Of a stretch of DNA of 64,000 nt, positions 58,486-64,000 are shown piece after piece. This DNA comes from Mycobacterium paraterrae. Lineage in GTDB: Bacteria > Actinomycetota > Actinomycetes > Mycobacteriales > Mycobacteriaceae. The notes beneath the pieces are model-generated. The model did no database searches and was not told where the DNA came from. It saw nothing but the letters and a program-made list of their open reading frames with translations. Each line of letters opens with the position of its first letter. The stretch's first letter is position 1. A program made the translations under genes and the position numbers. The stretch covers positions 2,604,001-2,668,000 of the forward strand of contig NZ_CP092488.2 of assembly GCF_022430545.2 (NCBI RefSeq), given 5' to 3'.

Positions 58486-59304
58486 TCATCCGACATCGAA
58501 AAAGAACAATTGGACCAACCTGTTGGCGGAGGTTCCATCGCTTGAGAAGTGGTCGTACGTGGTCGCGGAATGGAACAGCGAGGCATCCCAGATCACTAGC
58601 CGGTTGTACAGCCCCGCAACGGATTCCATCAGTTCCCAGTTGTCGCCATGCTCGACGTTGTACGGGTCGTAAACGATTGAGCGCGCGGCGGCTACCGCCT
58701 GGTCGCTGCCCAACCGATTGCGCTCGAATGGATGGTCGGGCTTGCGGCGGCAGCCATAGGTTCGATCCCTCCAGAAGCTGGTGCCGCTTTGCGGCGGCGC
58801 ATCTGGCGTCAGGTACACCGCCGCCGCGTAGCTCTGAGTGTCGTGATGCCACACGAGCGGGTCCTGGTGGCTGGTCAGTTGAAAAACGCCGTTCGCACCG
58901 TGTTCGAGCCACTTGGTCACCGGTGTCCCGAGGAGCCGCCCGAACTCCTCCCGAAGGTGCGGCCACAGGAATCGCTGCTTAGAGCGCGAACCCTTGAAAA
59001 AGTTGAGATTCTCGCCGTAGTCCTGAGCGAGTGCGATAGCGCGTATTTCGTCGGGATCCTCGAAAAAGTTGTCCACCGCCAACAGGTGAGGAACTGTGCG
59101 GGCAAACACTCCGGCACTACGACGGCCACCGCGTTGATGTCTATGGAGTACTCCGGCCGGAAGCCACATCGGAAGCCGGACGTCACCGCTGGCGATGAGG
59201 TAGGCGGGTTCGCCGTGGCGTCTGCCTGCTTCGACGACTATTGCCTCAGCTCCCGCGAACCGCAGAACTTGACCGGCGCGGAACTCGGCATCGCGACCCG
59301 TCAT
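58486..59304 (-). CDS. Putative 2-oxoglutarate/Fe(II) oxygenase-like protein (DUF6445 type)
   Basis: 272 aa from ATG 59304; a TTG at 59328 is possible. The double-stranded beta-helix pattern is visible: 'VDNFFEDPDEIRAIALAQDY', 'LVWHHDTQSYAAAVYLTPDA' (HxD iron ligands), 'PPQSGTSFWRDRTYG', 'NRLVIWDASLFHSATTYD' (distal His) and 'NRLVQLFFFDVG' (Arg that could hold 2-oxoglutarate). This fits the prolyl-hydroxylase-like DUF6445 group. The substrate is unknown: a sugar, a lipid or a protein side chain. It starts a three-gene set with the methyltransferase and GT2. Confidence 0.72.
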   Translation of the reverse strand: MTGRDAEFRAGQVLRFAGAEAIVVEAGRRHGEPAYLIASGDVRLPMWLPAGVLHRHQRGGRRSAGVFARTVPHLLAVDNFFEDPDEIRAIALAQDYGENLNFFKGSRSKQRFLWPHLREEFGRLLGTPVTKWLEHGANGVFQLTSHQDPLVWHHDTQSYAAAVYLTPDAPPQSGTSFWRDRTYGCRRKPDHPFERNRLGSDQAVAAARSIVYDPYNVEHGDNWELMESVAGLYNRLVIWDASLFHSATTYDHFSSDGTSANRLVQLFFFDVG

Positions 59305-59427
59305 GGTGTCCGAACATACCGCTGACAAGGCATCTTAGGTGCTAAACCGGCGGTGATTGCCGCGCGAGACCAAAAGCGCTACGGCGCATGCCGTTCGGAG
59401 CCGTCGTCGGATGCCTAGCGGCACGCT

Positions 59428-60690
59428 TCAGCTCTTCATGATGACGCTGCAATGGGATTCAGGCTCGGGGCGGGGTCGGTCCCAGTCCAGGCCTTCGGGT
59501 GTCCATATGTAGTCGTCGACACCCAGTTCCAGGAGGCGGGCGTGGATGCGCTCGGCGTAATGGTCTGCGACGAAACGCACGATGCGCTGTATCTCCTTGT
59601 TACGAGAGCGCTGAGTGTTTCCGATCGACTCGGTGTTGTAGAACTGGACGTAACCAAGTCGCGGGATATGCACAAACCTGGTGGTCAAGAAGCTTCGAAC
59701 TAAGAGTTCGTAATCGTCGGCCACATGCAGGCGGCTGTATCCGCCAGCTTGGTGGTAAGCCTCGCGGGTCCACGCCCGGATGTGATTCGGCACCCCCACG
59801 ATGTGGCGTATCGTCTTTGCATTGATGCGCAATGAATCCTGCACAAGGTATTGCGTTTGGATCTGTTCGAAGGTCGCGTAGTCTTCGGGATGCCACTCCC
59901 AGTGGGCTTTCCCATAGCCGAATGCGTAGTCTGAGCCGTAGTCGTTGAACTCCAGCCGACCCTCGTATTGTTCGGCCCAATTCGTATATGCAACACCGCA
60001 TTCCGGATGTTGCGCAAACGCTTCCACGATCCACTCGACGGCATGGGGTGTCAGCACGTCATCGTGGTCGAGCTCCAAAAAGATATCGCCTGTCGCGGCC
60101 GAGCAAAGGTATCCCTTCAACTCGCCGATATTTCCGCTCGGCTTTTCGAGGCGATGAACGGAGACTCGGTAATCTCCCTGAATTTCCCGCAATGCCTCGA
60201 TAGTGCTCGTGTCGGTGGAGTGGTCGTCGACGATCACCCATTCCCAGTCCGCGTACGACTGTCGTTTCAGCGACTGCCATGTTCGCAGTAGTCGCTGTTT
60301 ACCGGTGTTGTATGTGGGCGTGTAAACGCTCACCTTGCGAACTGCCTGCTCGCCGAAGTAACCGGGCAACGCACCGCCGAGGAAGCAGTGCAACATGTCG
60401 ATGCCCCGTAGGTCGTTCGCCCTGTTCTTATGTATCCACTTGCTGCGGATGTAGTAGGGAGCAGCCATCAAGTTTGTGAAGCTGTGCATGTCTCCGATCG
60501 TGACGATGCACTGCGGGTCGTGAAGCTTGAGAATTCGGGTCAGGTCACGATCAGTTTCGAACAACGCGAAGTCGAAGGTATCTGCCTCGAATGCGGGCGC
60601 CGGATGCGACCGCAACTGGTCGGCGCTCGGCAACTGATCCATGGATGTGACGCCGAAGATCGCGACTTTCGGAAGGCCAGGATTACGCAT
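59428..60690 (-). CDS. GT2 glycosyltransferase
   Basis: 420 aa from ATG 60690. The first about 110 residues ('LPKVAIFGVTSMDQLPSADQ') are an extra N-terminal domain. The GT-A core then shows 'VSVYTPTYNTGKQRLLRTWQ', 'WEWVIVDDHSTDTSTIEALR', 'IFLELDHDDVLTPHAVEWIV' (DxDD metal site) and 'VADDYELLVRSFLTTRFVHI'. It transfers a sugar from a nucleotide donor on the cytosolic side. 123 bases separate it from the oxygenase-like gene in the same direction. Confidence 0.9.
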   Translation of the reverse strand: MRNPGLPKVAIFGVTSMDQLPSADQLRSHPAPAFEADTFDFALFETDRDLTRILKLHDPQCIVTIGDMHSFTNLMAAPYYIRSKWIHKNRANDLRGIDMLHCFLGGALPGYFGEQAVRKVSVYTPTYNTGKQRLLRTWQSLKRQSYADWEWVIVDDHSTDTSTIEALREIQGDYRVSVHRLEKPSGNIGELKGYLCSAATGDIFLELDHDDVLTPHAVEWIVEAFAQHPECGVAYTNWAEQYEGRLEFNDYGSDYAFGYGKAHWEWHPEDYATFEQIQTQYLVQDSLRINAKTIRHIVGVPNHIRAWTREAYHQAGGYSRLHVADDYELLVRSFLTTRFVHIPRLGYVQFYNTESIGNTQRSRNKEIQRIVRFVADHYAERIHARLLELGVDDYIWTPEGLDWDRPRPEPESHCSVIMKS

Positions 60691-61302
60691 CTACTGACGA
60701 GCCTGCCGACGGTCGATCAGGTTGTACGACCGCGTTGAGGGAGTGCACATCGATCGGAGCTCGCGGGCCGCGCTGCGTGCTTTCGTGGCCCTCCGGGCCG
60801 GTTGTAGAACGGTCGGGCCGAAGTCATTTGAGGAGTTTATGTGCACGAAGCGGGCGCCTGGTCGGATTCCTCGAAGCCCGGCACGCAGTCCCTTGCCTCT
60901 CCTGTCGTCGCGACACGACGCCGCATCCGCGTTCGAGCATTGAACAGATAGTTCGGAAATTCGGACTTTTTCTCTGATTCCACGACCTCGAACCTTCCCC
61001 AAGATATACCTTAGCTGAAGCTTAGAGATTGCAGGTGTACGGGAGTGCTCGTGGCGGGTCCAGTTCAGCGGTCAGCGACGACTGCAAGTGATTGGGCGCT
61101 GGTGTGCCAACGCGCTCCGAAACGCATATGCCCAGCTAATTGCCGCTTTCGCGCCCGATGGCGATGTCGGTGCACCTCTTCTCCGTCGTACGTCGGCCGG
61201 ACGCTTCGACGGGTGCCGCCCACGCGGCAGGCGCCGATCTACTTCGCGAAACCTGAGGAAATCTAGCTCAACGGAGAGTTTAAGGTCGACGGAAGGCGTC
61301 CA
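60691..61302. other. Long upstream region of the second collagen-like gene, no gene seen
   Basis: Only short Arg/Ser-rich frames. It contains TACCTTAG (61007-61014) followed by CTGAAGCTTAGAG, similar to the sequence at 54300 upstream of the paralogous gene. A good ribosome site GGAAGG (61290-61295) closes the region before GTG 61303. Confidence 0.45.
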
Positions 61303-64000
61303 GTGGCTCGGCATTCCAAAAAACGGAATAGGCGGTCGCGAGAGTCGATAAAACGCGGCTTCGGACGTTTGGTCGGTCTTAGCGGCGCGACCAGCGCGTT
61401 CATCACTATGGGCTTGGGGCCCATCGCGGACATCCCGGTGGCGAAGGCCGACGGAGTCGAAGAGCTGATCATCGATCAGATCGTCAACTCGCTCGCCGGA
61501 TTAGACCCCGCCTTAGCGCCCGACATGGCGAGCTGGCTTTCGAATCTGGATTCCGCTCTTGCCGCTGCTTCAGCCTTCGACCCGGCGAACTTGGGCGCCG
61601 CCTCCGGTGTCGAACCTGCAAGCGACGCCGCCACGTCATTCGATCTCACCCAGCTTTACGAACAGTGGTTCTACCTGCCCAACCACGCCTGGGATCAGCA
61701 GTGGATCGAGGGCACCACCTTCCTAGGAAACCTGACAGTTCAGTGGGACAACGCGCTGAACACGTTCTGGAACGACATCGGCGGCCAGGGGATGCTGATC
61801 GGCAATGGCGCCGACGGCGTCGGCGGCGGATCGTTGGCCGACGCCACCGGGCAAGCGGGTGGGCTGTGGTTCGGTGATGGCGGCGACGGCGCTACCGACT
61901 CTGACGGGGTTGGCGGCGCGGGTGGCTTTGCCAACGACGGAAACGGCGGCGCCGGCGGAGACGGGTTCGGCGGTGGTGCTGGTGGTGCCGGCGGTGATGC
62001 CTACTACGGCTTAGCGGGCGACGGTGGCCGCGGTGGAGACGCGACTACCTCCGGTGGCGACGGCGGTGCGGGTGGCGCAGGCGGCGACGCGACCGGATGG
62101 CTCTTTGGATCAGGCGGCGACGGTGGCGCCGGCGGCGATGGTCTTGCCGGTGAGAACGGCACGAATAACAGTCTCTTGCCGGGTGTGCCCGGCGGCGACG
62201 GTCAAGCCGGCGGCGACGGAGGCATGGGCGGCGCCGGGGGTCACGGCGCGTTCCTGTTTGGCGATGGCGGCAACGGCGGCGCCGGCGGTGCCGGCGGTGA
62301 CGGCGGCACAGGTGGTGCAGGCGGCGCCAATGCACTCGGCGGCTACGGCGGTGCTGGCGGTACCGGTGGATTCGGCGGTGCCGGCGGTCAGGGCGGGATC
62401 TTTGGGCAGGATGGCGCGGCCGGCGCCCATGGGGCAAACGGGCATCCCGGTGGCGGAGGGCCGAGTGGACCGACTGACCACGGTCCCCAGGGGCCGCAAG
62501 GTGCTCAGGGAAGCACCGGTGCGCAGGGTTCGCAGGGCGCGGACGGTGCTCAGGGTTCGACGGGTGCGCAGGGCTCGACCGGAGCTCAAGGTTCGCAGGG
62601 CGCAGACGGTTCGCAAGGCGCCACTGGTGCGCAGGGTTCGACGGGCGCGCAGGGTGCTGATGGTTCGCAGGGTTCGACCGGCGCTCAAGGTGTCGCTGGT
62701 GCGCAGGGTTCGACGGGTGCTCAGGGCACCGCCGGCTCGCAGGGCGCGACCGGAGCTCAAGGTTCGCAGGGTGCGGACGGTACGCAAGGCGCCACGGGTG
62801 CTCAAGGTTCGACCGGAGCGCAGGGTGTCGCTGGGTCGCAGGGTGCGGATGGTTCGCAAGGCGCCACGGGTGCGCAGGGCTCGACGGGCTCCCAGGGCAC
62901 CGCCGGCTCGCAGGGCGCGGACGGTACGCAAGGCGCCGGGGGTGCTCAAGGTTCGACCGGTGCTCAGGGAACAGCCGGTGCGCAGGGCGCGACCGGTGCG
63001 CAGGGCACCGCTGGTGCGCAGGGTTCGACGGGCTCCCAGGGCACCGCTGGGTCGCAGGGCGCGGACGGTGCTCAGGGTTCGCAGGGCGCGACCGGTGCTC
63101 AGGGAACTGCCGGGTCGCAAGGGTCGACGGGCGCCCAGGGTGCTGATGGGTCGCAGGGTGCCACGGGCGCCCAGGGTGCTGATGGTTCGCAGGGCGTCAC
63201 GGGTGCTCAGGGTTCGACGGGTGCGCAGGGTGCTGATGGTTCGCAGGGTTCGACGGGCGCGCAGGGTGCTGATGGTTCGCAGGGTTCGACGGGCGCGCAG
63301 GGTGCTGATGGTTCGCAGGGTTCGACGGGCGCGCAGGGTGCTGATGGGTCGCAGGGCGCCACGGGGTCGCAGGGTTCGACGGGTGCTCAGGGCACCGCTG
63401 GGTCGCAGGGCGCGACCGGTGCTCAAGGTTCGCAGGGCGCGGATGGTACGCAAGGTGCCGCAGGTGCTCAAGGTTCGTCCGGTGCTCAGGGTTCCACTGG
63501 TTCGCAGGGTTCGACGGGCTCCCAGGGTTCCACTGGTTCGCAGGGTGCTGATGGTTCGCAGGGTTCGACGGGCGCGCAGGGTGCTGATGGTTCGCAGGGC
63601 GCCACGGGGTCGCAGGGTTCGACGGGTGCTCAGGGTTCGCAGGGTGCGGATGGTTCGCCGGGCTCGACGGGTGCGCAGGGCTCGACCGGAGCTCAAGGTT
63701 CGCAGGGCGCAGACGGTTCGCAAGGCGCCACTGGTGCGCAGGGTTCGACGGGTGCTCAGGGTTCGACGGGTGCGCAGGGTGTCGCTGGTTCGCAGGGCGC
63801 CACGGGGTCGCAGGGTTCGACGGGTGCTCAGGGCACCGCCGGCTCGCAGGGCGCGACCGGAGCTCAAGGTTCGCAGGGTGCGGACGGTGCGCAGGGCTCG
63901 ACGGGCTCCCAGGGCACCGCCGGCTCGCAGGGCGCGACCGGAGCTCAAGGTTCGCAGGGTGCGGACGGTACGCAAGGCGCCACGGGTGCTCAAGGTTCGA
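61303..64000 (+). CDS. Giant exported PGRS protein with a long collagen-like Gly-X-Y domain (runs off the window)
   Basis: Open from GTG 61303 (GGAAGG seven bases upstream) to the window end: 899 complete codons, no stop. Residues 1-50: basic start and hydrophobic 'GLSGATSAFITMGLGPIADI' ending in 'VAKADG', a signal peptide as in its paralogue. About 50-180: 'ELIIDQIVNSLAGLDPALAP', 'WIEGTTFLGNLTVQWDNALN' and 'MLIGNGADGV', shared with 54410-55840. About 185-390: PGRS Gly-Gly-X repeats. From 394: uninterrupted Gly-X-Y triplets, chiefly GAQ, GST, GSQ, GAD, GAT and GTA, with Pro only in the first triplets and once later. It should form a proline-poor triple helix projecting from the surface; Thr and Ser positions are potential glycosylation sites (inference). 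Confidence 0.9.
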   Translation, partial: MARHSKKRNRRSRESIKRGFGRLVGLSGATSAFITMGLGPIADIPVAKADGVEELIIDQIVNSLAGLDPALAPDMASWLSNLDSALAAASAFDPANLGAASGVEPASDAATSFDLTQLYEQWFYLPNHAWDQQWIEGTTFLGNLTVQWDNALNTFWNDIGGQGMLIGNGADGVGGGSLADATGQAGGLWFGDGGDGATDSDGVGGAGGFANDGNGGAGGDGFGGGAGGAGGDAYYGLAGDGGRGGDATTSGGDGGAGGAGGDATGWLFGSGGDGGAGGDGLAGENGTNNSLLPGVPGGDGQAGGDGGMGGAGGHGAFLFGDGGNGGAGGAGGDGGTGGAGGANALGGYGGAGGTGGFGGAGGQGGIFGQDGAAGAHGANGHPGGGGPSGPTDHGPQGPQGAQGSTGAQGSQGADGAQGSTGAQGSTGAQGSQGADGSQGATGAQGSTGAQGADGSQGSTGAQGVAGAQGSTGAQGTAGSQGATGAQGSQGADGTQGATGAQGSTGAQGVAGSQGADGSQGATGAQGSTGSQGTAGSQGADGTQGAGGAQGSTGAQGTAGAQGATGAQGTAGAQGSTGSQGTAGSQGADGAQGSQGATGAQGTAGSQGSTGAQGADGSQGATGAQGADGSQGVTGAQGSTGAQGADGSQGSTGAQGADGSQGSTGAQGADGSQGSTGAQGADGSQGATGSQGSTGAQGTAGSQGATGAQGSQGADGTQGAAGAQGSSGAQGSTGSQGSTGSQGSTGSQGADGSQGSTGAQGADGSQGATGSQGSTGAQGSQGADGSPGSTGAQGSTGAQGSQGADGSQGATGAQGSTGAQGSTGAQGVAGSQGATGSQGSTGAQGTAGSQGATGAQGSQGADGAQGSTGSQGTAGSQGATGAQGSQGADGTQGATGAQGS
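62482..64000 (+). repeat. Collagen-like coding minisatellite
   Basis: About 168 consecutive 9-base Gly-X-Y units without interruption, organised in higher-order repeats. Around 63228-63340 an exact 36-base unit (GAD GSQ GST GAQ) is repeated in tandem. Such arrays change length by slippage or recombination. It continues past the window. Confidence 0.92.

Noticed and set aside
62110..63993. A 627-residue open frame on the minus strand, Arg/Thr/Ala/Leu-rich
   Set aside because: It is the antisense of the collagen-like and PGRS repeats; a repeat without stop in one frame is often open on the other strand. It has no start context and no upstream domain, while the plus strand has a proper signal peptide.
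61900..64000. CRISPR array suspected from regular short repeats
   Set aside because: Period is a multiple of three, there are no unique spacers, and the sequence encodes uninterrupted Gly-X-Y triplets; no cas genes are nearby.
1..64000. rRNA, tRNA, phage integrase or plasmid replication genes
   Set aside because: I looked for these as island borders and saw none in the window; the only transposition genes are the IS21-family pair.

Overview
The window reads as a high-GC, slow-grower-type mycobacterial chromosome. Supporting evidence: an mmpS-mmpL pair, a coenzyme F420-dependent glucose-6-phosphate dehydrogenase (fgd1) next to pta-ackA, a mycobacterial-type secreted haem-binding protein, a TIGR00027-type methyltransferase, PGRS-type Gly-Gly-X proteins, many GTG starts and dense ATGA/GTGA start-stop overlaps. 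The order glutaryl-CoA-dehydrogenase-like fadE, mmpL/mmpS, metallo-beta-lactamase-fold protein, fgd1, pta, ackA follows the M. tuberculosis Rv0400c-Rv0409 neighbourhood as I know it. There, fadD30 and pks6 lie between mmpS1 and the MBL gene, and pknG follows ackA. Neither is found at those places here.

Region 1 (1-25.2 kb) is backbone with local replacements. It holds two acyl-CoA dehydrogenases; a TetR regulator divergent from a methyltransferase/acyltransferase pair; an mmpS-mmpL-membrane protein operon; two divergent NmrA-like genes with a thioesterase and an HxlR regulator; a tightly overlapped operon of DUF3054, methyltransferase, GNAT and three luciferase-like flavin monooxygenases; a Doc-type toxin/antitoxin pair; a haem-binding secreted protein; an MBL hydrolase; and fgd1, pta and ackA.

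Region 2 (25.2-64 kb, running off the end) is an accessory island dominated by surface-carbohydrate chemistry. It has three OafA-type acyltransferases, a sulfotransferase-like protein, a 1306-residue double glycosyltransferase, two tandem CgeB-like glycosyltransferases with TPR-like tails, two GT2 glycosyltransferases, FkbM and other methyltransferases, P-loop kinase-like proteins, and a 2-oxoglutarate-oxygenase-like protein. It is heavily mosaic. Three different cassettes (about 0.78, 1.19 and 1.4 kb) occur twice, almost identical, fused to different partners. An IS21-family element (31849-34486) has inserted into the 3' end of the double glycosyltransferase. Removing it and one 7-bp target duplication restores an in-frame end that overlaps the next gene by ATGA.

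The island ends in two related exported-looking proteins that join a PGRS Gly-rich domain to collagen-like Gly-X-Y repeats (54410-55840, and 61303 to beyond the window). Between them lie two GT2-type glycosyltransferases, a methyltransferase and an oxygenase-like gene. My working inference is a cell-surface glycan or glycoprotein decoration system in which these collagen-like PGRS proteins could be the decorated substrates, by analogy with BclA/Cge systems of Bacillus spores. The gene content supports carbohydrate modification; the substrate link is inference only. No rRNA, tRNA or CRISPR array was seen.
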